From assembly GCA_028023455.1 (NCBI GenBank), contig JAQFVV010006208.1, positions 10,086,963 to 10,150,962 of the forward strand: 64,000 nt of DNA, in the 5' to 3' direction. A program made the translations under genes and the position numbers. The first letter of the stretch is position 1, and every line of letters begins with the position of its first letter. Positions 34,901-46,200 of the stretch are shown one piece after another. This stretch comes from Epiperipatus broadwayi. Its lineage: Eukaryota > Onychophora > Udeonychophora > Euonychophora > Peripatidae. The notes under the pieces were generated by a model. That model was not told the DNA's origin. It saw nothing but the letters and a program-made list of their open reading frames with translations, and did no database searches.

Positions 34901-35229
34901 TATGACACATGAGGGAAAAAAAATACAATCTTTAGAATGTGTAAAGAATGATAAAAAAAAAAGAATTTATATTAATGAAATAAAACCTGTAATGAATAAG
35001 TTGTTAAATAATAAAAAAAAGAGGGTAGTAGGTTGATTTACTAAATAATTATAGAGGATTATTTTAAGAAAGGTATTTGTTAGAAGAGTTTTAAGATAAG
35101 AGATATTTGTATTTGTTATATGTATTATGGTATATTTGTATTTATTGTTTTTTATGTATTTTTTAGTTCCTTGACAAAGACTATAAAAGAATATAGTCGA
35201 AACGTTTGAGTGTTATTTATTTATTTTAT

Positions 35230-35640
35230 AATAGTTCATATAATATATAGGGTATATGAGTACAGACTTTCACATGACCCACCACTCTCCACTCTAAATA
35301 TCTCATAACAATGATACACTTGAACATATATATGTTGAAAAGATAAATAATCACCAATATACGTATTTCATGCTAAACCAGCAATCATCAGTTGGCCCAG
35401 ATTATCATCTCTACACATATATGCTATAAGTGCTCAGATATATATTAAGATAGCCAATCTTCATACTTTAATGGACAGGCTTCAATCTACTCCACACTCC
35501 AACTCATCAATCGTCCATCCAATTGAAAATCTGTATTAGGAGATAGAGTGGAGAATGGTGGGTCGTGTGAAAATCTGTGCTCATATACCCTATATATTAC
35601 ATATATAGACACAGGTATATAATAAACCTGTGTTTCAGTT
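35230..35640. mobile_element. Family C inverted pair
   Basis: 35240-35530 is a minus-strand C with a hammerhead-like core (35366-35391) and 'ccaattgaaaatctg'. 35533-35640 is the plus-strand C 3' part ('gagatagagtggagaatgg' ... 'acacaggtatataataa'). Outer ends 'atatagggtatatgag' and 'ctcatataccctatat' are inverse. Confidence 0.65.
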
Positions 35641-35807
35641 ATTAAATAGTTCATATAATAAAACAAGATTTATAAAGAAGAAGAGAATGTGTTTTGTATA
35701 TATAACTAAGTATTAAATATAAATAAAATAAGTACATAAAAATATATAAATGAAATTATAAATTGCCCAATATGCAGATTTGTGGCAGATAAGTTGTTTC
35801 TCTATAC

Positions 35808-36176
35808 CAGTGGTATTCAAACATTTTAGCAGTACGACCCCACATCGAATAACATGTCGGCCCAAAATTTAAAAAAATCAATAATCTAATTCTAATTGCT
35901 CAAAAACTAGGACTAGGTAATATTAAAAATTAGGAAGATGTTAATTTGTCTTTTATTTCATACAAAATAAACATAAGTGTCAATACAAGTACAATAAACT
36001 GAAAATCAACTCCGTAGTTACAAAAATATTAGGTTGAAAAATCAACTAGTATTAATCATTTATAATCATTTTGTAATCAATTAAATTTATTTACAATTTT
36101 TTAATCCATTTTGCGACCCCATGGTAATTTTTTGCGACCCCGTTTGGGGTCGCGAGCCATAGATTGAATACCACTG
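35808..36176. mobile_element. hAT-type MITE with 8-bp target duplication
   Basis: A 369-bp element starting CAGTGGTATTCAAAC and ending GATTGAATACCACTG. It is flanked by an exact 8-bp duplication CTCTATAC at 35800-35807 and 36177-36184. The subterminal 'gcagtacgacccc' and 'ggggtcgcgagcc' are the GC-rich blocks seen in many hAT non-autonomous elements. It has no transposase frame. Confidence 0.92.
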
Positions 36177-36184
36177 CTCTATAC

Positions 36185-36719
36185 AGATAGATTACTTTTG
36201 TTGTAAATAACAGGAAAATATAAAAGAAGTATATAATTTATATTACCATTTATTTAAAGCATTAATGTCAATAATATTGTTTATCCATACATTCATTATT
36301 TTATAATTCGATATATCTATTGTATATTTCAATGGGCAACAAAACCCATCTATTGGGCCGCTGATCTTAATTAGGGCTTATATTATAAGCATCATTGAAA
36401 ATCGTGCTATGGCTCACTTTCTGGTTAGGTTTTATTATCAGGAAAACTTGGTATCTGAGTAATTAATAGTTCATTTTTAAAAACAGCAACATCGGTGTTT
36501 TTGCAGGGCAATCAAAAAATGTAGATACCATTTATGACAGCTCTATTATCAGGTTTAACACTTAGCTACATCTTGTGAGACTTACATTAAAAATCTTGTG
36601 TTTGTTCTGTATATCCAATAAAATTTTTTACTTAGTTCTAACAATTTTACATGTATTTGAATTTGTTTGATTTTCGGAACATTACTTCTGTCATAAGATT
36701 TTTTTTAAATTTTACTTAC
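36185..36719. other. Intron, nothing recognised
   Basis: No repeat or reading frame is supported. A plus-strand open frame overlapping 36651-36833 is the antisense of the transporter exon. Confidence 0.5.
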
Positions 36720-36854
36720 AACTTAAGCAGTACAACTGGTATTATGCATGCAGGTATTTCAACAGCACCCGTTAATGCAATGTTGATAAATGGATCTCCT
36801 GCAAGAGTTGACGTACTCAGTGATAAACCATAATAGACAAGAGAACTGCTGAAC
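36720..36854 (-). CDS. SLC22-type transporter, exon encoding TM7-TM8
   Basis: Minus-strand exon of 135 nt, acceptor ATTTTAG (AG at 36856-36855), donor GTAAGT (36719-36714). Its first base completes Trp with the TG left by the exon at 59335-59685. It then reads FSSSLVYYGLSLSTSTLAGD and PFINIALTGAVEIPACIIPV, then VLLK and two bases of Phe. The motif L-V-Y-Y-G-L-S-L-x-x-S-x-L-x-G-(D/N)-P and the following A-V-E-I-P-A are diagnostic for SLC22 TM7 and TM8. Confidence 0.95.
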
Positions 36855-37019
36855 CTAAAATATAAAAATAAAATTAATAATTATTTTAATTATAAAGCAT
36901 TCTGCAATTTTAAAAAATGTAGTTACTTATGAACATATATATATATTACAAGAAAATCAAGTCATATATCACATGACTTAATTTAATAAGCTTGTATTAC
37001 AAATGTTATATAATGAGTG

Positions 37020-37110
37020 TGTCAATAGCTCTTAACAAGCTTTTCAGAATATCCCTATCCCCAGACCAGTTTTGTGCTTTTGGCATTCATCAGTAAGGAA
37101 TATATATGTT
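37020..37110 (-). mobile_element. M1 arm fragment
   Basis: 'tatccccagaccagttttg' followed by 'ggcattcatcagtaagga' matches the M1 left-arm segment around the hammerhead-like site. No termini remain. Confidence 0.4.
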
Positions 37111-37144
37111 AAATAGAAGATTTTTGCAGTTAATAAATTTAAAT

Positions 37145-37690
37145 ATTAGAAACTATTTTTCTACAATTATTTACTTCTTGTCTTCTATTAACTTGTAATT
37201 CTATCACAAGCATTTTACCCACTCATAAAAAAAAAGATTATTTTGTTTTAAACTTTCAAGGTCTATCAGGGCATGTTTTCTGCCTAGTCAGTCAAATTCA
37301 TAGTGTTCAAACTCAGTGTCTAAAATTTGTGGTGAGTTTAAAATACTAATATAGCAGCATTATGCAAATTTATAAATTTACATGTTCCACCCTCCAGACA
37401 AAGCAGTGCAAGAGTCTCCTCTTGCCGATGGATCCCACTTGATTAGCAGAAGGGAATCTTGTATTGGTTTGTCAGGAGAGTGGAATATGTAAATTTATAA
37501 AGTTCATAATGCCTGCTGCATTGGTATTTTAAACTCATCACGAATTTTAGCCGCTGAGTTTGAAACTATGAATTTGACTCACTAGTCTGAAAGTATGCTC
37601 AGCTAGATATTGAAAGTTTAAAACAAAATAATTTTTTCTTTATGAGCAAGTAAAATGCTATGTATTTTTAAAAATAGTTTTTCACTATGA
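37145..37690. repeat. M7 large foldback, about 545 bp
   Basis: The arms pair from 'aaactatttttctac' with 'actcataaaaaaaaagatta' on the left to 'taattttttctttatgagc' and 'aaaaatagttt' on the right. Inner blocks 'gtcaaattcatagtgttcaa' and 'ttgaaactatgaatttgac' also pair, as do 'caaatttataaatttacatg' and 'atgtaaatttataaagtt'. The loop (about 37395-37480) is GC-richer. It occurs once in this window. Confidence 0.75.
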
Positions 37691-37944
37691 TGTAATGAAG
37701 CAAAATACCAAATTAAAAACAAGTATTGCAAACTGAAATTACATTATCTAGCAATTTCATTTGTTTGGAGTATTTCAATTCAAAAGCTAATTCACTTTTA
37801 GCTTATTGTTCAGATTTATATATGGATGTAATCTAATAATAATATTTAAACATGGGGAAACTGGAGGTACAACATTTTCCTAAAATATTCATTACATAAT
37901 AACTGAAAATACATTTCTAATATATATTATAACCTTTAGCTTTA

Positions 37945-38170
37945 AAACAGGCAAAACTCTCTATATGCATTGCCACTCAATGCAAGCCAGAGTAATCCAT
38001 GGATGCCAGAAGGCTTGTGCATAAAATCCCCATCTAGTACCTACTCATCCAATATCCCCTGACTAGTTTCTGGCTTGTGGCCTTGTGAGGAACCTTGGAT
38101 CTGAGAGCACTGCATGTAAATCTTAGGATCTAATACAACCCTCCAGCAGCTATCTTTTATTGGCTTAAAA
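37945..38170. mobile_element. M1 left arm
   Basis: Begins at the terminus 'ggcaaaactctctatatgc' (37952) and runs to 'acaaccctccagcagctatc' (about 38155). The right arm is absent, and the hammerhead-like site is damaged by a deletion in the 'ggccttgtgaggaacc' stretch. Confidence 0.65.
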
Positions 38171-38229
38171 CCTTTAGCTTTGGTAGAAGCTAAAGATTCA
38201 GTTAAATATTTGTGCCAAGACACCTAAAA

Positions 38230-39435
38230 AAAATTATATAGCTTAATTTTGCTTTAAGTAAAACTATTGTGAATATTTTATAATGCTACAGTTGTTACAT
38301 GTTAGAGCTGTTATATTAGTATTTATCTATTATCAAGCTGTAAAATAATTTTTGACATAGTTTTAATAATAATGAGTTTTAATTTAAATAAATCTTTCAG
38401 ACATTAAACATCTTTAAATCGTAAAAGCTAGTAATGTCAATAATAAAAAGTGTAATTTAGAGTTAAAATTCTCATTTAGTATTAATTTAACTGTAAAAAT
38501 GTTTTAAAAAAGCTTATATTAATTTTTACAATTAAGAAACTAAGTTCAAATCCTATATTTTGATTTTCTTGATTAAAACTAAAGCTATAATATTTAAATA
38601 AACATTAAATGTAAAACAGAATATTCAAGTTAAATACTTTAAACTAATTTAAATACAAAAAGAGTTTAATAAAGTTAGTAGTTAAATTAGGAATTTTAAT
38701 AATTGAATAAATGTGGAATGAGTGGATAAATATTATATTTATTTAATGTTATTTATGTTAAATATTTTAAAAATGATTTAAATTTTAAACCTATTTTGAG
38801 ATTTGTCTAGATTTGAGGAATAGTAACTAATAGTGTTAAATGGTATTAATATGTGACTGTTTAAAGATATGGTGTAAATTTTATATTATGTATTATTTAA
38901 TTTTAATCCTGATTATCTGTAATTGTTTAATAATTATTTTTATTCAAACTAGGAAATGTTTTAAATTGATTTCAAGTATCTAGACAAAATTTGATTTATT
39001 GCAAAATTAAAATTTTAATTAAATAATTTTGATTAACAACCTTCTTTGATGATAGATAGATCAATGATTCAAACTAATCAGAGGAGAGGGTGTAAGTTCA
39101 AAGGTAAATAAACAGTCTGGTAAAACAGTCATATGACTTAAGGGTATAAATAAGGTGAGACAGACACCTGATACCAGTTTCTCTTCATTTTCTCAAGGTT
39201 CTCAATCAATTTAATTTTCTTTGTAACAGTTGAATTTTAAACTCTACTAAAATTCTAAAAAGTGTAATTTTTAAAATTTTTTTTTTTTTTAAAAAAAAAA
39301 GCTTAGTATGGCAGGGTAATTAAAACTATTCAGACACAATTATCTGAATAGAAATAACAAAAGAACTGAAGTTTCTGTATCTTCCAATAGAATGGTATTA
39401 TATATATATATGTAAATAGGTTATGTGACTATATA
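38230..39435. other. AT-rich DNA, nothing firm
   Basis: No gene. A TATA-like 'gtataaataagg' occurs at about 39142 and a poly-T/poly-A hairpin at about 39277-39300. Neither is supported as functional by anything nearby. Confidence 0.4.
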
Positions 39436-39439
39436 AAGT

Positions 39440-40040
39440 GATTATAAATATTAATTCTTATTAAGCGCAATGTCAGCACATAATACTTATATAAAGCTAA
39501 AGCTTTAGTACATGCACCTTGAGTGCTTAATTTTAACAAGAGACCTCTACAAATCATAACACGAGATTTGACTTTATAAAGATAAGAGGGACCCCTCTTA
39601 TCTCTAACCTATTTTTCTTAATTATATAGGCAAATCTAAAGCATTTTAATTTGGGAGCATGAAGCTAATAAATTCTTCACTGATTAAGTCCACTATTTCT
39701 ATTAAACATTAACATTTGTGAAATCTTTCGATTTACGAGTCAATATTCAGATATTAAATTTAGAAATATTTTGAATCAATTTAAAGTTATAAATATTAAT
39801 TCTTATTAAGTGCAATGTCAGCACGTAATACTTATCAGTGAAGAATTTATTAGCTTCATGCTCCCAAATCAATGCTTTAGATTTGCCTATATAATTAAGA
39901 AAAATAGGTTAGAGATAAGAGGGGTCCCTCTTATCTTTATAAAGTCGAATCTTGTGTTATGATTTGTAGAGGTCTCTTGCTAAAATTAAGCACTCAAGGT
40001 GCATGTACTAAAGCTTTAGCTTTATAAAGTGATTATGTAA
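39440..40040. repeat. M4 large foldback, about 600 bp
   Basis: The left arm (39480-39680: 'ctttagtacatgcaccttga', 'gagggacccctcttatctct', 'gcaaatctaaagcatttt', 'gagcatgaagctaataaatt') is repeated inverted at 39838-40025. The pairing is close to exact. The loop contains a second 'aaatattaattcttattaag' block (39787), also present at 39446, followed by 'caatgtcagcac'. It is a longer relative of the palindromes at 10865 and 40805. Confidence 0.8.
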
Positions 40041-40804
40041 AATGAACATTAGACGGAGTATTGATAGATATTTAAGGGTCATGTGATTATATTAGAAAAG
40101 TGTATTTTGAAAATGCCCTAATATAGGGGGAAAACCGGTTCAGTAAAAAAAATATTATTTTTATATAGTTGTTTTATTTCATTTATGTTGGAATCTTTAT
40201 TAATTATTGAAAACAACATTATGGACAAATTTACGTTTGACCATTGTTAAGGAACAATATTTAGATTAGTAAAACTTCAAAAATTATGTTATTGCTATTA
40301 CTATGTTTGGACAATGATTGTCAGTTTTAGAAGTAAATTGAATGCCTGTGTTATAATTAAATTTGCCAAGGAATATCTAATTCCCATATTGACAAAGGCA
40401 TTACCAAAAATGCTAATAATTTCATAATAGCTTCTCCATAATATTTATAAGTCAATATTATTTGGAATTAATTTACATCGAGTAAAGACTTGAATTCAAA
40501 TAAGAATTATAATTTGACATTGCTAATATTTTCAGATGTTCATTGATAATCTAATTCTACAAAAGAGAAAGAATTGACTAAAGTTATTTACTTAAATCAT
40601 AATAATTCACTTGTGCTGCGTCATTTCTTTAAAAGAACAAACAAATCAGATCTCGTCTCATTCTATACAAACTCTTGGAGAACTTATAACAATATAAACA
40701 TTGATAACTATCACTGAAAACTTTTGTATATACCTATTATCAATAAATCTAATTTTTTTAAATAAAAAAACGATGCTATTTACTATTGTTTAAAAGTAAT
40801 ATTC

Positions 40805-40990
40805 ATTAAGGCTGTAGCCTCAAGCACATGCATATAAAATGTGATAGTAGGGACCTCTACAGGTCTTAAACCACAAGCTTACCCTTTGGAAGAAAAGAGT
40901 AAGCTTGTGGTTTAAGACCTGTAGAGGTCCCTACTATCGCATTTTATAGGCAGGTGCTTGAGGCTACAGCCTTAATGAATATTACTTATG
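40805..40990. repeat. M4 near-perfect palindrome, about 185 bp
   Basis: The arms 'cattaaggctgtagcctcaa' ... 'agggacctctacaggtctta' ... 'aaaccacaagcttac' are repeated inverted. The loop is only about 10-15 nt around 'cctttggaagaaaaga'. One or two arm differences are visible ('tgtgatagta' against 'tactatcgca'). A half copy is at 56275-56410. Confidence 0.85.
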
Positions 40991-41389
40991 TAATCAATGT
41001 GTGTTTAAACAAATTTATTGTTTAAAAGGGAAAAAAAATCAATTATTTTTTTTTTTAGTATTATAACGATTTTCATTTGCTTTTCCCTGAAAGAGGAAAG
41101 AAATAATTTCTCTTCAGGCAGGATGATAAAATTTAACTTACTAAAAATTGTTTAATTGATAAAATATGTGAATAGAAGAATGTTTTACTGAATAAAATGA
41201 CAATATTAATTTTACCTGCAATAATAACTTGACATTAATGAATTTAAATATTGTTTTTCTACTTTTCATTATTTTCACTGTCTGCACAAATATTTAAAAC
41301 TCTTAAATGATTTCTTCCCTCTGTGTTGTTATGGAAACCATTGAGGTCTCGGAGATAACAGATGAATCAAACATTCAATGATGTTAATA

Positions 41390-41638
<249 letters not shown>

Positions 41639-42029
41639 TGAAGTGCTTTTTTGTACCATATGATATTGCTAATATTCATTTATAATACTTTGCACAATGG
41701 ATTAATTTAATTTAACAAACCTAAATTTAAGAATTTGTGATATATAAAGCAGTACTTTGAACATTTATTAGACTTTAAATCTATGAATACATTGAACGAA
41801 TGGCCATAAACTTATATGTTTATTAGCAGAATGAATTGAATTTACCTGGAATATCTAAAGAAACACATTATACATTTTCTAAATAGATTATAGTATTTTA
41901 ATGGTATCTTATATAATGGATGTGTGCTATCCACAAGATGTCATTGCCAACAGTCTTCTTCAGATTTAAGTAATGGAGAATTGGTCAAGGACATTATTAT
42001 TTAATATAATTTATTTATGGTAAAAAGGG

Positions 42030-42901
42030 TTAAATTCATTTATTATGATTTTTACACTATGTTATGATGTGCATATATTATATTTCATGTTATAAGAAGT
42101 TTTGATCCTTCTATAAAATTTGTGCTAGAAGGAGGGGGGTTAGATTTTGGTAAGTTAAAATTTTTAGATCTTTTGGTGATTAGAAATGTAGAGACTAATT
42201 GTTTACTGTGCAGTCATTTTGTTAAAAGTAAAGAATTAAGATCTATAATTAAACCTGATAGCTATCAGTCTGTATCTCATAAAGTGGCTGCTTTAAGGAA
42301 TTATTGTCATAGGAATAATAAATTAAATAATTCTAGTGGGGTAGCTTTGTTTCAGAAATATCAATTTTATAAAGATTACTTGAGGATTGGTTACTCTGAT
42401 AAATTTGTTAAAAGTATTTTATTTAATAGTAATATTTGTAAGGATATAAAGGTTAAAGAAAAATGTGAGTTTATTGCTTTGCCATTTAAAGTGTCTTCTT
42501 ATAAAATTGTATGTAGAAATAGTACATTGTTTGTAAATAAGAAAATTGCTTGGAAAAGGGGTGTTACATTGAATAATTTATTAAATAATACAAAAGAAAT
42601 TTTTGATAGAAAGACTATTCCTGGTATAGTATATTTTATCCCTTGTTTATTTTGTAAGAAGGTTTGCATAGGTCAGAGTAGTTTGAGTTTAAATGAAAGA
42701 ATAAAGGTTCATAAAAGTAGAGTTAAAAATAGATATCTTAGTTCTGCTTTGTATGTCCATGAAAAAGATACAGGCCACACTATTAATTTTGATGGAGCTA
42801 AGGTTATCTTCTTTGAGAGAAATGAAATCAAAAGAAGAATTAAAGAATCTTTATTGTTGAAAATTTATTATTCTGAAGCAATTAATTTAGAGTTCTTTTA
42901 A
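42030..42901 (+). pseudogene. Penelope-like element P1, pre-endonuclease region and GIY-YIG domain
   Basis: Best P1 copy, open for about 260 codons but 5' truncated before the RT palm. It reads KFVLEGGGLDFGKLKFLDLL then VIRNVETNCL (the L-K-F-L-D block after the RT), KPDSYQSVSHKVAALRNYCH (the S-H-K-x-A-x-x-R region), KKIAWKRGVTLNNLLNNTKE, and the GIY-YIG nuclease GIVYFIPCLFCKKVCIGQSS followed by LNERIKVHKSRVKNRYLSSA. The C-terminal block is HEKDTGHTINFDGAKVIFFE. Within the nuclease the first tyrosine, the I-G pair, the R of NERI and a C-terminal E are visible. The second Y of Y-I-G is C here (KVCIGQ; Y in the copy at 110-301). Confidence 0.9.
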
Positions 42902-43140
42902 TATTAAGCGTAGATGGGAAGTGAATAGATTTGTAGGTAATGTTTAATATTATATATATATAGATAGATAGATAGATAGATAGATAGTGTAGTTTTTGTA
43001 GTTCTTTACACTTGAGAAGTCTGCTTGTAGCAGTGAAACCTTTGGTAGTGTTTGAATATTATTTTTATGCTGGTCTGGTTGAATTTTGGATTTGGGGTAG
43101 TTTTGATTATATATTGACTAGTTTAGCTTTATGCTTGTAA
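42902..43140 (+). mobile_element. P1 3' untranslated end with hammerhead-like core
   Basis: It follows the P1 stop and matches the 3' ends at 21141-21485 (inverted) and 21780-21960. It contains a (GATA)n tract (42952-42987), and CTTGAGAAG with stem CTGCT-tgt-AGCAG then GAAACC (43011-43040). The CUGANGA box has an extra base (CTTGAGA), so the core is imperfect. Confidence 0.65.
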
Positions 43141-43141
43141 T

Positions 43142-43143
<2 letters not shown>

Positions 43144-43222
<79 letters not shown>
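43144..43222. repeat. (TA)n microsatellite
   Basis: About 80 bp of uninterrupted TA directly after the P1 3' end, where the other P1 copies also carry TA/TG tracts. It may therefore be the expanded element tail. Confidence 0.95.
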
Positions 43223-43226
<4 letters not shown>

Positions 43227-46200
43227 GCCCTTTTCTATAGGTCATAAATAGTCATTTACTTTAAATTACTAAAAAAATTTAAATTTTAGCATATGTTCTT
43301 TTAATATGTTAATTATATTTTGTTAATTATGTTATAAAGTACAATTTGAAGCTAAAGAAAATATGTAGTATATAAAATTATAGCGAATCATTTAAAAGTA
43401 GTTAAGTAAAGCTTTAAATATTGTTGCATATGATTGCAAAAGCTGGCCATATTAAATAATTCAGCTATATATAGTTAAAAGTATATTTAAATGTTAACTT
43501 TTAATAGTTTTAAAACATATAGTTAATAAATGTTATTTTTAAATTTATAAATCATCTTTAATAGTCAAAATTAATATCATATATTTTAAAAGTAAACTTT
43601 ATGATAGTGAAAATTGTATTTAGTTCTATATTTTCCAAATTATTTTTCCAAAATTTTATAATTATATTATGAAATATAATAAAGTGTTGCAATTTTATTA
43701 ATCCAGACAGAAAAATAAATTGAAAATCGTCTGTCTCAATTTTATATTGATCATGTGACTTTTAATACATGAATAAACACACACACTTCTTTGAATTTAG
43801 ATTAACAAAGTTTGAAATATTTAAAAGTTGTATTATAGAACTGAATATAATTATTATCTATCATAGAAGTGAATATTAAATAGTTGGTATAAAATGTTTC
43901 TAGATGTTTTAAATAATGTAATGAAGACGAATACAGATATAATAAAAATTAAATATTTTGTTTAAATAAAACTAGATAAATTGAATATTAAGAGTGGGAT
44001 AAATATTAAAATATATTTTAAAAGTTATTTTAAATGTTTAAATAATTTTAATAAAATAGTAATTGATTTAAGATTAATAATAATTAAATAATATTTTTAA
44101 GTTTTATTACGTCATAATTTTTATTTTGGAATTTAATTCTGTAAAACTGAAAATATGTAAATTTGATCTCAAACTAAAAGTGAGAAACAGCCAATCAAAT
44201 GATGTATTCTCTGGAATATAAATACTGATTGCAAGGGGGGTATCAGGGAAGTTTAATAATGTGTTAGTGGTAATTAATATCATACTAAGGTAGCTGAATA
44301 ATATCAGAAGCTGTCGAGGTGAATATACTTTGAAATTTTTATTATTTAGTCAATTTATAGTACTCTCTTATATTTCATTTATCATAACTAATAGGATACT
44401 TTTATATATTTTGAAAAGAGAATTTAAAATATAATATATTTTAGAAACTTCGTGAAAATGATTTGCTAATTTTTAACAGTTTACTTACCAGGAGTATTTT
44501 ATTTAAGTTTAACCTAAATTTCGCAATGAAAAATTGATATACTACGGAATAAAATGTATATAAATTATAATAATATAAAAATGCATGGAATGTTTATGGA
44601 TACTATTTTATTAATGCTTCACCAGAGAACTGTTTTAGTACATAAAAACCACAGTACGGATATTATACAGATGCAATGGTAAGCTATTTGCCGTCTAAAA
44701 ATAAATAAAATTGAGACTCATTATTATTTATAAGCTTATCCAAGAGTTTAAAAAAGAATAAGATACTTATATCTTATGAATTGTTTATAGAATATTATAA
44801 TGAAAGGAATAAAATGTTTAGTCCTTTTTGAAGGAAACATTTTTTTTAAAAAAATATTCTTTTGCAAGAATTAAAGAAAGAGCTTACAGTAAAGATTTTA
44901 CTTAAGCGTTGTGATATATAAAACTTCTTGTCTTGGAAGTATTTTTAAAAAAAGAACGCATCTTTAGAAGTATTTGTTTTAAAGAACTTTATTAAGAAAT
45001 AAAACCTATGTAAGAAAGAATGAACATATAGTAGACAAATAAAAAATGGATCCTTGAAAATACAAATATAGTACGTAAAAGTTTATTGGATAACTTAAGT
45101 TAAATTAAACGGAGTGATGCATCAGATACTCAGATACGTCAGCGGAGAATATTTAAGAAGCTTCGTGGGAATAATTCTTTAATATTACAGTTTAATAATT
45201 ATCATTCTGAACAGTAAAGACCCGGGATTATTTTCTATAAACTTTACTAAAATGGATTAATAATTATTTTTTATTTTTTAAACTTTAACTCTAGAGAAAG
45301 TAATAAACATTTTTATTTTATTAACTTAGTTTAAATGTAAAATTTTGTTTATATAAGATTAGGAAAATATAAAACATTAATTTGTTAATAACATATAATT
45401 TTATAATATAATAATCTAATAATTTAGATAAGAATATTTTTAGATAAAGTGTATGGATGTATATTTTCTTTATGTATGAGATGTTCTATATCCAGTGGAT
45501 GAAGGAAGCCTACTAAAATGATGGCTGGATAAAGGTTATTTGGTAATGATAATGAATATTAATAATTTATAATGTATATTCTTTGTTTTCTTTTAGATTA
45601 TCTATGAATAGTAAGAATGGAGTATAAATGTTTAATTATATGTAAACGCATTTTTTTTTCATACAACATTTTTTAAAAAACATTATGAGATTAGGATAGA
45701 TTTAGAAATATGCATATAATGATTTTTATATTAGTGATATAATCCAACATAGTAACAAATATTTATGTGATTCTTTTAAAACTTTTCATGTTATTGGATA
45801 TTCAAATGTTATCTGATTAGATTGTATATGATTAAACATACCGAATAATGAAGTAGGCAAACTTTTCTAGTGGAACAGCGAGATTGTTTTTAAATTATCA
45901 GTGAATTTTATTTATTGTTTTGTAAATGCAGATAGTTATTTATCGATGTAAGATGTGGAAAATCTCGAGAAATACTAATGAGATAGTGGCTTGGAAGTAC
46001 TTGGGTAGACAGGAAACCAAGATGATGTTTTAAAAATAGGATGTTATAAGGGATGTGAATAATACTTAGTCTTTGTGTAGATATCAGCATAGTTAACAAA
46101 GTCCTATGACTGGTACACATTTTATTTGGACATATATTTCTTTAAATATTTGATGTTCTAATAAAGCTGAAGGAATAGCTTTAACATCGTTTATGTATTG

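Larger units (their letters stand above)
31816..35225 (+). pseudogene. Penelope-like element P2, longer downstream tandem copy
   Basis: Plus strand, nearly complete up to the pre-endonuclease region but frameshifted. 32215-32290 reads VNLTDRNFSNEEMDVLKMGL then NYVPMSDYNTKK, the Penelope N-terminal signature. 32700-32815 reads NIYGLPKIHKPGIPMRSIIS then SKWISRMIFK, containing the hallmark L-P-K-x-H-K. An RTE fragment is inserted at 32815-33235. The RT resumes NVYFIKLDIVSKYINTDPEV (33310-33370) and SLSVGNSLSGFIAEVYMYNF. M2 is inserted at 33694-34084. 34202-34516 reads MLNNWFSDIDNHSKINVLNN. 34916-35150 repeats the sequence at 31816-32090, a pseudo-LTR-like tandem arrangement, ending at a hammerhead-like junction (35170-35203). 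Confidence 0.85.

Noticed and set aside
36651-36833. Plus-strand 60-codon open frame
   Set aside because: Antisense of the SLC22 TM7-TM8 exon, which has splice sites, phase continuity and a family signature.
42122-42901. Host GIY-YIG endonuclease gene
   Set aside because: The upstream blocks and the 3' end match other Penelope copies in the window, so it is a truncated retroelement rather than a host gene.
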